A program made the position numbers and the translations under genes. 64,000 nucleotides of DNA from Melampsora larici-populina 98AG31 (Eukaryota > Basidiomycota > Pucciniomycetes > Pucciniales > Melampsoraceae). Shown piece after piece: positions 11,824 to 21,667 of this stretch (positions are counted from its first letter, which is position 1; every line of letters starts with the position of its first letter). The notes under the pieces were generated by a model. That model had not been told where the DNA came from. It was given only the letters and a program-made list of their open reading frames with translations, and made no database searches. The stretch is from the NCBI RefSeq assembly GCF_000204055.1, contig NW_006768780.1, forward strand, positions 704,897-768,896, written 5' to 3'.

Positions 11824-12331
11824 TAGTTTCAAGTGTCAAGTTACATAGGGAAACAAAATTTGACCGTATATCAGAAGATACTGGCTTTTTGAGGACTGGA
11901 TTGCAAAGGTTTGACTGTATATAAACCCTGAAATCCAACCATTTTGAGAATCATCACATTATCATTCAACAACTTTACAAATTGCTCATTTCATCTACCT
12001 AGAACTTTGAAACTTTGTTGAACATCTACAAAATTTGAAAGCCTAATTTTACAAACCCTGAATCTTCAACCTTGTCTTGTTGGCTATTTTGTGTGCACAG
12101 TCAAACCTTGTTTATTTTTGATTAGACTCCAAAATCAATAATATTTGTAATGTCTATTTGGTGGAATTACATGTAAGGAAGAAGTCCTTGAGTGCTACTT
12201 ATATCAGATTTGGGATTAATCTGATAGAAGAGACTATACATCTACAGACAAATCCCTATTAGTCAGAGTGAAAGGTTCCTGGTGTTATGATAGACTTTAA
12301 CACCACCTTCTTTGACATCTCTTTGAACAAT
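11824..12331. other. Intergenic stretch, no gene recognised
   Basis: AT-rich sequence between the small inverted-repeat element and the Harbinger element. I see no coding signal or RNA gene. It ends with the AAT target duplicate (12329-12331). Confidence 0.5.
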
Positions 12332-12388
12332 AGCGGTTCTCAAACCTAACCCGGTTTGTAAAAATCCCGGTACACCCGGTTGATTTTT
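12332..12388 (+). repeat. Left terminal inverted repeat of the Harbinger element
   Basis: 57 bp matching the reverse complement of 23471-23527 without mismatch by eye. Confidence 0.92.
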
Positions 12389-12560
12389 TGGCGGTAAGTG
12401 GGTGTACCAGGTTGGGGTCTGAGCTTTCAGACCCAATCACCCAGATCAGCCAACTCACAGGCACCATCACAATGCCAACCTCAACTACCCGCAACGACGT
12501 TTTGGCCTACTTGAAGTGCTTCTTTGCACTCCACACCGTGTCTGTGTAGGCTTTGCTAGT

Positions 12561-12617
12561 CGACGAGCGCACACCAACTCCCTTTGAGGCAGAAAGGGAA
12601 GTCGTGCGCGCTCGTCG
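12561..12617. other. GC-rich hairpin upstream of the transposase start
   Basis: Arms 12561-12574 and 12604-12617 (CGACGAGCGCACAC and GTGCGCGCTCGTCG) pair with one mismatch around a loop of 29 nt, about 40 bp before the transposase ATG. It could be a subterminal protein-binding site or an mRNA leader structure; function is not known. Confidence 0.5.
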
Positions 12618-12704
12618 CCCAGCGAACACTACCCGGACACGGTGCCAGGTAGCATCGATGGCCACAACCTATTACCAAACCCATACGAACCCCAGCGACC
12701 TCAC

Positions 12705-13055
12705 TGTAAGGAGTACACATATAGACACATATGTACGGCTGGTATGGGTATTGATGTATGGGGTTATGCGGGTTTCACTATATCTTCTTTGTCATCGCCC
12801 GGCTTCGGAAAGTCTTCACTCCTCAGAGAGCTAATCTTGGACTTTCTGGAGCTAGGTACGTTTATGACCCTTTTTCATCATTTCACTTGGTTCTGTTCTT
12901 TGTATCTTTTCCAGGACTCCTCAGAGAGCTAATCTTGGACTTTCTGGAGCTAGTTTCGTAATCAAAACATAACGAAGTTCCTAGTTAGTGCTCTCTCGAG
13001 AAGTCGAGCCGGAAACTTATCCGGACCCACAGTGAAGGTTCTCACGAACCTTACA
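12705..13055 (+). repeat. 5' LTR of the gypsy element
   Basis: 351 bp, TG...CA ends. It contains a 38-bp direct repeat (12818-12855 and 12916-12953) separated by a 59-nt GT...AG interval (12856-12914, GTACGT at the start and TTTTCCAG at the end) plus one G, which looks like a spliceable intron. Confidence 0.93.
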
Positions 13056-13188
13056 CTTTTTTTAACTAGATCACTTCGAAAAGTTAAAAACATTTTTTTA
13101 CACTACCCCACAACCTTTCAACCCACCTCGTCCTTCGGGATCATCTGTCAACTGGCCCTTTTTCTCTCTGATTCCAGCAACAAATCGA
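13056..13188 (+). other. Gypsy leader with hairpin, no standard primer-binding site
   Basis: Right after the LTR a TTTTTAACT/AGTTAAAAA stem (about 13060-13092) surrounds a 14-nt loop. No TGG-starting tRNA primer site follows the LTR, so self-priming or an unusual primer is possible. This is inference only. Confidence 0.4.
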
Positions 13189-15174
13189 ATGTCACTTAAA
13201 CCTGATAATTTTCTTGACGATCCTGATTCTCTACTACGACAAGCGCGGAAAGAGAAAGCCAAACAACCCGGCCCAGTGGATCTTGAGAGCCCGCCAGCAG
13301 GCAGACCACCGAATTTTTCGTGGAAACCAGAAGCCTCGCCAGCGGCAGTAACCGATCGCATAGTATACGCTTCCTCATTTCAGCAAAGCAAGTCATCAGA
13401 TTCGAAAAAGTTACACTTCTCGCCAATAGAGGTGTCACCATCAGCACCAGAAAAGACCGTTGTCGATTTACATTTCAAGAAGCTTCTCGGGCAAGCCGTT
13501 ACACCACATCCACCGGGTTATCTGCCACAAGACACTCCGGTTGCAAATCAGCCAACTAGTACGACTGGCGCCTTGACTCTTACAACCGATCCTACCAACA
13601 CCATGTCAAGGGAAGAAGATGCGGAAACTCTCAGGCAGCTGCGAAGTCAAGTCGAAACCCTGGAGCAGCGGACTATTCAGCTTGATCAATCTAGACAAGA
13701 AACAGCTGACTTGCAACGGATGGTACGAGAACTCCTAGCTGAACGAAGTCGACCGGCATCGGTGCATAACGTTGCTACAACTTCCAATCTCAACGAGGAG
13801 ACCAGTCAAGGCGAAGGAGGAAACACCTTCAGTCGATATGTCAACACCACTCCAGTATCGCCAACACCACCGCCAAAGAACGCACCTACGCAGCCAAGCA
13901 TTAACCCGCGAGCGTCGATGGCTGCAAGTAGTCATGTCAATCAACCTGAGTTCAGTGAAGCGACTCAGCGACGTGTAGTTTGGGCTGAGGAGGATTTACC
14001 CCCTACGCAATCTACTCCTGCGGTTTTTAATACCACGCCTGCTGTTCCTTCGCCCGCGGCGACCTTGTATTCGCCGGCTCCGCATCAAGTCCAACCTGTA
14101 GCGACCATCAATCGTCCTTACCAACCAGCCACTTACCAGACGCCTATCGGTGAATCTTGCGAGTTGATCACAGCAGATCGAGTCAAACTGAGCGATCTAC
14201 CGAAGTTCAGTGGAAAATATGGAAAGCCTGCCGACTTGTTTCATTGGCAAAGCCTTATCGAGGAGACGTTTGAAATTAAGAATCTTACTGATGATCGTGA
14301 GAAATTGAAATTACTTGGGTCCTTATTAAACAACGAAGAATTGTCGGCTTGGTATCAGGCGAATAAGGATGACTTGAAACAACAATCCTGGGAGGGTGCA
14401 ATGCAGGCAATGGCGATGGGTACCTTACCATACGCGTGGCTAACGGATACGGAAGACTCACTTCGACGATTGGAGATGAAACCCGGCGAGACTTTTGACA
14501 ACTACGTCATTCGTGCCCAAGCATTGCACCGACTGGTCAAACGCTTTGGACAAGTTAATGATCACAATCTGGCTCAGTACATCACTTGGGGAGCGCCTCA
14601 GCTTTTCAGAGACCTCATCAACAAGGAGGGGCACCTACTCAAGCAACCGTTCTCCTTCCCAGTTTTCAAAAATGCAGCGGACGCTAACTGGCGTTTTCTA
14701 GTTCATAGTCGTTTAATCCCGGATCCAACTGTCAAATCCAAGCTTGGTCCGCTACCAACAAACTCTGGCTCTACGAGCGCAGTCAACGGTCGATCAGCTC
14801 CTCAGCCGAGGCAACGATCAGACGAAGAACGTGCTGACAATGCATGGCGATATCATGAATATCTTCGACGAACGGGTATCTGTGCGACTTGCAAAGAGAA
14901 ATGCAATAATCCAAACTGCAATCGAAGAAACCCAAGGTTCCTATCTGTCCCTGCCGACTTCAACCCTGGTCCACGACCCCGCCGTACTCCTTTAGCTACC
15001 ACTATCTGTCCCTGCCGACTTCAACCCTGGTCCACGACCCCGCCGTACTCCTTTAGCTACCACTACAACTGCACCTCCAGGAGCGCCAACTCAAAGGCCA
15101 GCGGGTCGACCACCATCCGCCACCACTGCTCATCGAGTTGCCGCTATGGAGACCTTTCCGGACCTCTTAGCTGA
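13189..15174 (+). CDS. Gypsy Gag protein
   Basis: 661 residues in the present frame. The first 300 residues are Pro/Ser/Thr-rich with a short coiled-coil-like stretch near residues 140-185. A Gag core follows, from LPKFSGKYGKPADLFHWQ (near 14200) to about 14705. A cysteine cluster CATCKEKCNNPNC near 14881-14920 resembles a nucleocapsid knuckle but does not fit CCHC spacing. The last 60 residues are read from a 61-bp tandem duplication and are probably not native: without the duplicate, this frame would continue directly into pol. Confidence 0.85.
   Translation: MSLKPDNFLDDPDSLLRQARKEKAKQPGPVDLESPPAGRPPNFSWKPEASPAAVTDRIVYASSFQQSKSSDSKKLHFSPIEVSPSAPEKTVVDLHFKKLLGQAVTPHPPGYLPQDTPVANQPTSTTGALTLTTDPTNTMSREEDAETLRQLRSQVETLEQRTIQLDQSRQETADLQRMVRELLAERSRPASVHNVATTSNLNEETSQGEGGNTFSRYVNTTPVSPTPPPKNAPTQPSINPRASMAASSHVNQPEFSEATQRRVVWAEEDLPPTQSTPAVFNTTPAVPSPAATLYSPAPHQVQPVATINRPYQPATYQTPIGESCELITADRVKLSDLPKFSGKYGKPADLFHWQSLIEETFEIKNLTDDREKLKLLGSLLNNEELSAWYQANKDDLKQQSWEGAMQAMAMGTLPYAWLTDTEDSLRRLEMKPGETFDNYVIRAQALHRLVKRFGQVNDHNLAQYITWGAPQLFRDLINKEGHLLKQPFSFPVFKNAADANWRFLVHSRLIPDPTVKSKLGPLPTNSGSTSAVNGRSAPQPRQRSDEERADNAWRYHEYLRRTGICATCKEKCNNPNCNRRNPRFLSVPADFNPGPRPRRTPLATTICPCRLQPWSTTPPYSFSYHYNCTSRSANSKASGSTTIRHHCSSSCRYGDLSGPLS
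14941..15062 (+). repeat. 61-bp tandem duplication at the gag-pol junction
   Basis: Bases 14941-15001 are repeated at 15002-15062. The period is not a multiple of three (61 = 3x20 + 1), so the duplication shifts the frame and separates gag from pol. Confidence 0.93.
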
Positions 15175-18100
15175 AGACATTGCGGCTTATGAGGAGGCGG
15201 ACAATGCATTGCACCGGGTTATTGAGGCTGAAGTTGGCATGGAGGCACGGTGCGTACCGAAAGTTCCTGAGTCTCCCATCATATTGGAGCTAATCTGTAA
15301 TGGTAAACCCATTCGTGCTTTGATTGACTCTGGAGCAGGGACCAACCTGTTGTCGGAGAAGGTGGCCAGTAGTTTGCGCATCCCTCGACGTCCATTGGTC
15401 TCCCCGGTTGAGGTACGCTTAGCTATTGCTACTGAGGGGAAGCCTGTAGTCCTGACCGAATTTGCTTTTGCTAATTTGAAGAGTGACCAACCAAACATAC
15501 GATTCGGCGCTGTTTTTTTTAAATTGGCGCCTTTGGGTTCAACTTATGACATGATATTGGGATCTCCTTTCTTGACGAAATTCAAATTAGATATCTCCCT
15601 TCATCGGCGTTGTGTTGTTCATACATCAAGTGGAAAAGTTTTGTTTGAAAAAGGAATGCAATCAGAATTTCAAAGGCTACTATGTGCGGTTGAGAATTTA
15701 GAGAAGTTGAGTGAAGTTCAGCAGTTGAGTGAGAGAGAAGACAAGGTACTTAAAGAGTTTGAAGACATGTTTCCACCGGAACTGCCTCCTGTCGAAGAGG
15801 GAGATGTGCCTGCAGAGGTTTTTCCTGAGGGAATGCCTGATCCTTTTCGGCAAGTAAGACATAAGATTGTACTCACTGACCCTGATGTTGTGATCAATGA
15901 AAAACAATATGGTTATCCTCAACGTTATCGGGATGCATGGCGTAAGTTATTGGATCAACACATCAAGGCAGGACGACTCCGACGATCTCACAGTCAATAC
16001 GGCTCACCTTCAATGATAATACCAAAGAAGGACCCGTCGGAATTACCACGTTGGGTGTGTGACTACAGGAAGCTGAATAAGTACACAGTCAAGGATAGAG
16101 CGCCTTTGCCCAACGTTGATGAAGCAGTGCGACTAGTGGCGACAGGAAGGGTCTGGTCCGTAATCGACCAAATCAGTTCGTTCTATCAAGATCTAATGAG
16201 GGAAGAAGACATACCTCTAACCGCGGTGAAGACGCCATGGGGACTGCACGAGTGGTTAGTGATGCCTATGGGGTTGACTAACGGACCTGCAACACACCAG
16301 GCACGTAACGAAGAAATCTTAGGAGAGCTTGTAGGAAAGATCTGTGTGGTTTATATTGACGACATTGTCATTTTTTCACAAACTGTTAAGGAGCATGAAG
16401 CTCATGTACGGTTGGTTTTAGAACGATTAAGGAAGGCCAAGCTATACTGTTCAATCAAGAAGAGTAAGCTATTCCGACGAAATATCAAATTCTTGGGACA
16501 CAAGATAAGTCAAGCAGGAGTATGTCCAGACGATGAGAAGGTCGAAAAAATCTCCAAATGGTCATCACCCTCAACTTCAAAGCAGCTATTACGATTCTTG
16601 GGCACCGTACAATGGATGAAGAAGTTCATTGATGGACTATCGCATTATGTGGGAACATTGACTCCACTGACAAGTACGAACCTCAAAGGTAAACCATTCT
16701 GTTGGGGAAAAGCTGAAGAAGATGCCTTCAACAATATCAAACGTCTCATCACTACCTTACCAGTCTTACGGAATCTGGATTACGAGTCTGGGGAACCAAT
16801 CTGGCTTTTCACGGACGCAAGTGGAAATGGTTTGGGCGCAGCACTGTTCCAAGGTGCGGAATGGGATACAGCGTCTCCAATAGCTTATGAAAGTCGAACA
16901 ATGAACGCAGCAGAGAAGAATTATCCCGTCCACGAGCAGGAGCTGTTAGCAGTCATCAATGCACTCAATAAATGGAGACTGCTTTTGCTTGGTATGAAGG
17001 TCAACGTAATGTCTGACCATCATTCTCTGACAACCCTTCTAACTCAGAGAAACTTAAGCCGCCGACAAGCCAGGTGGCTTGAAACCTTGTCAGAATTTGA
17101 CTTAGATTTTCGCTATCTGAAAGGGCAGGATAACTCCGTTGCAGATGCACTGTCACGGCGAGAGGACTTAGCCCCTTGCGAAGTCAAAGCAGAACTCGAC
17201 GCCACTGAATTGCAAGAAATTCGTGAAGGGTATAATCAAGATGCTTTCTGCAGCAAACTTCAAAAAGTCTTACCTCTGCGGGACGACTGCATCATCAAAG
17301 ACCAACTATTGTACCTTGACGGACGATTGGTCATTCCCCGATACAAACAGCTGCGCGAGACGTTAATCAGTCAGGCGCACAATGCACTAGGCCATCTCGG
17401 AACACTGAAGACTTTATCGCAATTAAGACAAGCCTTCTTTTGGCCTGGTATGACTAAGGAGGTAGACAATCAGCTGAAGTCGTGTGATTCGTGTCAAAGG
17501 AATAAAGCACGAACCACCACGATTTCGGGCAAACTCCAGGCGAATCCGGTTCCGCGACGACCTATGGAGTCAATAGCTATTGACTTTATCGGACCTTTTC
17601 CAAGGGTTTCTGGTTACGATATGATCTTATCATGCACATGTCGATTAACAGGTTTTGTCCGGTTAATCCCGACCTCCCAGCGTGACACCGCAGAGCGTTC
17701 AGCAACGCGACTGTTCAACTCGTGGTCATCAATCTTCGGCCTGCCTGATTCTATCATTGGTGATAGGGACAAAGCGTGGACTTCGCGCTTCTGGCGACGA
17801 CTGCACGAACTCCTGGGTGTAAGAGTTAATCTTTCTACTTCTTACCACCCGCAAGCAGATGGACGGAGCGAAAGGTCAAACAAGACGATTGGCCAAATTT
17901 TACGGCATTCAGTAACAAACAAGCATGGCAAATGGCTTGAATCCTTACCATGTGCCGAGTTTGCCATTAATTCAGCTGTTAACATTGCAACAGGCGTGTC
18001 CCCGTTCCACTTTGTGTACGGACGCATTCCGCGTTTGTTCCCAATCAATCAACCATTGCAAAACGATGATGAAGATGTGAAATCATGGATTGAACGGCGG

Positions 18101-18814
18101 CAGTCGGAGTGGGCAACTTGGCGAGACCAACTGTGGAACAGCCGAGTAGACCAAGCCTTACATTACAACAAACGGCGTTGTACAGGGGACACCTTGCAGG
18201 TGGGAGACCAAGTCTTGATAGACAGCAGTGACCGACAACAAGTTGTTGGCGGAGCGTCGCGGGGGGTCGGCAAACTTCGTGCTCGTTATGATGGACCATA
18301 TCGAGTTGAAGAGGTGCTGAACGGAGGCCGAGACTATCGACTTAAACTGCATCCCAACGACTTGTCTTACCCAATCTTTCATATTTCAAAAATCAAACTC
18401 TACCACGACGACAAGATCAGCGACGAAGAAGAAGACATTGCGGCCATTACTATGGTCTCGTCACATCCGGAACAAATCCCCGAAGGTCCTACAATGGAGC
18501 CCGTGGGGCACGCTACGAAACGTGACGAGGGGGTGTGCATTGAAATTAATGCATTAGCACCCCCGCAATGTGAGTGCGATACGTTTTTTCATCCCTTTGT
18601 CGAAGATAAAATTGGCAAGCAAGTTCCTCTCCTGAATAACAGCATCGAATTCAACTGCACGACCTTGGGCGCACGGAAACAACGAATGAATTCACTTGCA
18701 GCCATGGGAATGGCTTCGTCCTTGCCGAAAACAACCCCGACAGGTCCTTACTTGGAGCCCTTGGGGCACGCTAGGACAAGTGACGAGGGGGTGTGTATCA
18801 AAATGATACGCTAG
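15146..18814 (+). CDS. Gypsy Pol polyprotein (protease, RT, RNase H, integrase)
   Basis: 1222 residues from the first ATG in frame; the frame is open upstream into the second copy of the duplication. Domains in order: aspartic protease with ALIDSGAGTN (near 15318); reverse transcriptase with VVYIDDIVIF (near 16350); RNase H starting WLFTDASGNGLG (near 16803) with a conserved YPVHEQELLAV; integrase with an HHCC zinc region (HNALGHLG...CDSCQ, 17380-17500) and a D-D-E core (AIDFIGPF near 17580, GDRDKAW near 17762, SERSNKT near 17870). The C-terminal tail after about 18450 holds two copies of a roughly 258-bp repeat, and the stop codon lies in a hairpin. No clear chromodomain was recognised. Confidence 0.93.
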   Translation: METFPDLLAEDIAAYEEADNALHRVIEAEVGMEARCVPKVPESPIILELICNGKPIRALIDSGAGTNLLSEKVASSLRIPRRPLVSPVEVRLAIATEGKPVVLTEFAFANLKSDQPNIRFGAVFFKLAPLGSTYDMILGSPFLTKFKLDISLHRRCVVHTSSGKVLFEKGMQSEFQRLLCAVENLEKLSEVQQLSEREDKVLKEFEDMFPPELPPVEEGDVPAEVFPEGMPDPFRQVRHKIVLTDPDVVINEKQYGYPQRYRDAWRKLLDQHIKAGRLRRSHSQYGSPSMIIPKKDPSELPRWVCDYRKLNKYTVKDRAPLPNVDEAVRLVATGRVWSVIDQISSFYQDLMREEDIPLTAVKTPWGLHEWLVMPMGLTNGPATHQARNEEILGELVGKICVVYIDDIVIFSQTVKEHEAHVRLVLERLRKAKLYCSIKKSKLFRRNIKFLGHKISQAGVCPDDEKVEKISKWSSPSTSKQLLRFLGTVQWMKKFIDGLSHYVGTLTPLTSTNLKGKPFCWGKAEEDAFNNIKRLITTLPVLRNLDYESGEPIWLFTDASGNGLGAALFQGAEWDTASPIAYESRTMNAAEKNYPVHEQELLAVINALNKWRLLLLGMKVNVMSDHHSLTTLLTQRNLSRRQARWLETLSEFDLDFRYLKGQDNSVADALSRREDLAPCEVKAELDATELQEIREGYNQDAFCSKLQKVLPLRDDCIIKDQLLYLDGRLVIPRYKQLRETLISQAHNALGHLGTLKTLSQLRQAFFWPGMTKEVDNQLKSCDSCQRNKARTTTISGKLQANPVPRRPMESIAIDFIGPFPRVSGYDMILSCTCRLTGFVRLIPTSQRDTAERSATRLFNSWSSIFGLPDSIIGDRDKAWTSRFWRRLHELLGVRVNLSTSYHPQADGRSERSNKTIGQILRHSVTNKHGKWLESLPCAEFAINSAVNIATGVSPFHFVYGRIPRLFPINQPLQNDDEDVKSWIERRQSEWATWRDQLWNSRVDQALHYNKRRCTGDTLQVGDQVLIDSSDRQQVVGGASRGVGKLRARYDGPYRVEEVLNGGRDYRLKLHPNDLSYPIFHISKIKLYHDDKISDEEEDIAAITMVSSHPEQIPEGPTMEPVGHATKRDEGVCIEINALAPPQCECDTFFHPFVEDKIGKQVPLLNNSIEFNCTTLGARKQRMNSLAAMGMASSLPKTTPTGPYLEPLGHARTSDEGVCIKMIR

Positions 18815-18905
18815 CACCCCCGCAATGTGAGTGTGCTATATATAATTCATTCCTTCTTGTTCAAGAAATAGCTGGCAAGCAGGATTCTTTTCTAAATAAC
18901 AGGTT
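18485..18905 (+). repeat. Two ~258-bp direct repeats at the pol 3' end, each with a G-rich/C-rich hairpin
   Basis: GGTCCTACA at 18485 and GGTCCTTAC at 18743 start two diverged copies. Each contains GGGGGTGT, a variable stem, and GCACCCCC: 18529-18564 and 18787-18821. The inner stems are GCATT/AATGC in the first copy and GTATC/GATAC in the second, so pairing is kept although the bases changed. The pol stop TAG (18812-18814) is inside the second hairpin. Confidence 0.75.
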
Positions 18906-19356
18906 TTTCACAAACTAAGGAACAAGATCAAATCAACACAAAGCAATTCACATCAAGACATCAAGATTTAACATGATTATTAATTACCTCAAGCCTTCAA
19001 GAATTAACATGATTCAACGAATTCACGTCAAGATTTCCAACGAATTCACGTCAAGATTTCAAGATTTATTAATTCAATTTTAATCACATCAACGATTCAC
19101 AATTCACAATTTTTTTCAATTTAGTTTTATATTATTTAGGAAGGCTACAAATTCTCTTTTTTTTTCTTTCAAATCTGTGGAATTCTGATTTCTTTTATTA
19201 TTCTATTCTATTATATTTTATTTTATCTTCATTTAAATTTTCTCAGGACGCGTCATGGTCACATTTTTAGGGGCGAGTTATGCCGATTTTTTTTTTTCAT
19301 TTCTTTTGGTCATTTTGTTTCAAGGGTTTCACATCAAAGAGGAGGAATTATTTTTT

Positions 19357-19367
19357 AGGAAGGGGGG
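19357..19367 (+). other. Polypurine tract of the gypsy element
   Basis: AGGAAGGGGGG lies directly before the TGTAAGG start of the 3' LTR. Confidence 0.8.
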
Positions 19368-19718
19368 TGTAAGGAGTACACATATAGACACATATGTACG
19401 GCTGGTATGGGTATTGATGTATGGGGTTATGCGGGTTTCACTATATCTTCTTTGTCATCGCCCGGCTTCGGAAAGTCTTCACTCCTCAGAGAGCTAATCT
19501 TGGACTTTCTGGAGCTAGGTACGTTTATGACCCTTTTTCATCATTTCACTTGGTTCTGTTCTTTGTATCTTTTCCAGGACTCCTCAGAGAGCTAATCTTG
19601 GACTTTCTGGAGCTAGTTTCGTAATCAAAACATAACGAAGTTCCTAGTTAGTGCTCTCTCGAGAAGTCGAGCCGGAAACTTATCCGGACCCACAGTGAAG
19701 GTTCTCACGAACCTTACA
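19368..19718 (+). repeat. 3' LTR of the gypsy element
   Basis: 351 bp, matching the 5' LTR at 12705-13055 without a difference seen by eye. Followed by the CTCAC target duplicate. Confidence 0.95.
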
Positions 19719-21667
19719 CTCACCACCATCTTAGCATCCGTGATTGTTTTAGATCAGCTTGACTTACATGAAGACACCGTCGATATCAGCTCACAAAGCA
19801 GCCTCCTCTTGATGGCTTTTCAGTTACTCGTCACTAGTACCTTCAAATCAAATTCATATCAAAGATCTTTCAAACGTAAATACGCAGAAGACGAATCGAA
19901 GCTTGCAATTTTGGCATTTGGGTTAGAACATGCTCATAAGAAGCGATATCTCACTCCTAGACTTACTCGCTTCTCGCGCCGGATCAGAAAGCAGGAGTGC
20001 TTTGATGAATGGTTCAACAAGTGTGATCGCACATGGGTAATAGTGGTATGTCAATTTGGTTCTTGTGCTCTAGCTTCAAGATCAAGATGACTAACGTGAA
20101 ATTCTGCATTCTGCACCCAACAGGCTCGGATGTCAAAGAAGGCCTTTATATCTCTTGTCGATAAGATCTCAGATGATCCAATTTTTCATAACAATTCGAC
20201 GTGCCCTCAAGCTCCAGTTTGTTGGCAGCTGTTGGTTGCCATGGCTAACTTCGGGCTTTCTGGTAATGGTGGACAGTGTGCGATCATAGCTAAGCTATTT
20301 TCGATGGCGGGTAAGCAGCTCTATCTTACATCACCGTCAAGTCAACCTTTCTGAATTAAACTTTCATGCTTTAGAAGGAAGCGTGGATAACTATACCAAC
20401 CGCTGTATTGTTGCGCTCAATCACATCACATCAAATTATGTGAAGTGGCCGACCCCAGAAGAACGACACGTAATCAAGGCTGGAATTGGTTCAAAGTCGT
20501 TTTTTAAAGGATGTGTGGGTTTCATTGATGGAACCCTGATTCCACTAGCATACGCACCTCAGAAAAATAGTGAAGACTATTACTGCCGAAAGTCTGTATA
20601 TGCCATGAATTCGCTTATCATCTGTGATAATAGAAGACGGATCATCTATGCGCACCACGGATGGTGTGGGAGCGCCCATGATCAACGAGTTTTAAAATCG
20701 ACCGAGGTAAGTGAAGTTAGTTAGCTTATATTTTGGGTGTGTTACTGACTGTGTCGCACAGTTTTATAAAAACATAGACCAGTATTTCAGCCCCGGAGAG
20801 TACCTCTTAGCGGACTCAGGCTACAGCGCCTCTCAATTCATCGTTCCTGCGTTCAAGAAGCCCAGAGGTGCAGAATTGGACCGTGCACACCGGCATTTTA
20901 ATTTTGCTTTAAGTATGGCTCGAATAGTATCCGAGCATACTAATGGGATGTGGAAAGGGCGGACTCAATCTTGTAAAGAGTCTAGATTGGTGATCCGCGA
21001 CCGACGCACTGCTGCCCAACTTAATTCATGGCTGGCAGCATGCTGTGTTGTACACAATTTTGTACAAGGAGAAGATGCGTCTTGGGACCTCGGACAATCA
21101 GAAGACTGGGAAAACCACCGAGAGCCCATTCCGACTAGAGAAGAAGAGGCCTTTGCGGCTTTAGGCAATTCACGACTATCTGAACAAAGGCGAGATGCTT
21201 TATTTCAAGAGTTTTTATCTACCATGTCTTGACTCAGGTTTTTGGATTTACTTATTAGATGTATTCCCAATGTTGTTTTTGCTTATGTTGCTTATTTTTT
21301 AAATTATTCTACTCTACCTTATGAAGTGCACAAACATGTTGAAATTTTGAATATCCTCACGAGAACACCCATAAAGATTTTGGTGGACCATAATTTAAAC
21401 ATGTTGTAGATATTTAAAGTAGCCAGACATATTTTCATATAATTGAAATAAACAACTTTTTGAAATTTGAAAAAGAACGAGTTAAAATTTTTTTTTGGTT
21501 TTTTTTGGAGATCTTGAAAAAAGATAAAGAAAACGAGTTCAAATTCAAACATGTGTTTGATGATTTCACAAATAACAAACAAAATTTTGGACAAATTGAG
21601 TTTTTTTTGAGAGTAAAGAAAAACAAGACTAGGTTCGGGTATTTTTGTAATCAAAATGAAGCTTATC

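Larger units (their letters stand above)
12705..19718 (+). mobile_element. Ty3/gypsy LTR retrotransposon, complete and very young
   Basis: Bounded by CTCAC target duplicates at 12700-12704 and 19719-19723. The two 351-bp LTRs (TGTAAGG...CCTTACA) look identical. The internal region has gag, then protease, reverse transcriptase, RNase H and integrase, the Ty3/gypsy order, and a purine tract (AGGAAGGGGGG) just before the 3' LTR. It inserted into exon 1 of the Harbinger transposase. A 61-bp tandem duplication places gag and pol in different frames. Confidence 0.95.
12658..21232 (+). pseudogene. PIF/Harbinger DDE transposase, split by a gypsy insertion in exon 1
   Basis: Coding pieces are 12658-12704, then (after the gypsy element and its CTCAC duplicate) 19724-20045, 20124-20310, 20375-20706 and 20762-21232. 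All junctions keep phase, so the gene was intact before the insertion, which falls after codon 15. The product belongs to the DDE_Tnp_4 type: GFIDGTLIPL (first Asp, near 20520), YLLADSGY (second Asp, near 20805) and IVSEHTNGMWKGR (Glu, near 20930). Introns are short with GT-AG borders. The N-terminal helix-turn-helix-like segment contains RMSKKAFISLV. The gypsy element now separates the ATG from the catalytic part, so normal expression is lost. Confidence 0.9.

Noticed and set aside
12553..12961. Small proteins over the gypsy LTR
   Set aside because: The same frames recur in the 3' LTR and cross the LTR border; they are chance frames in repeats.
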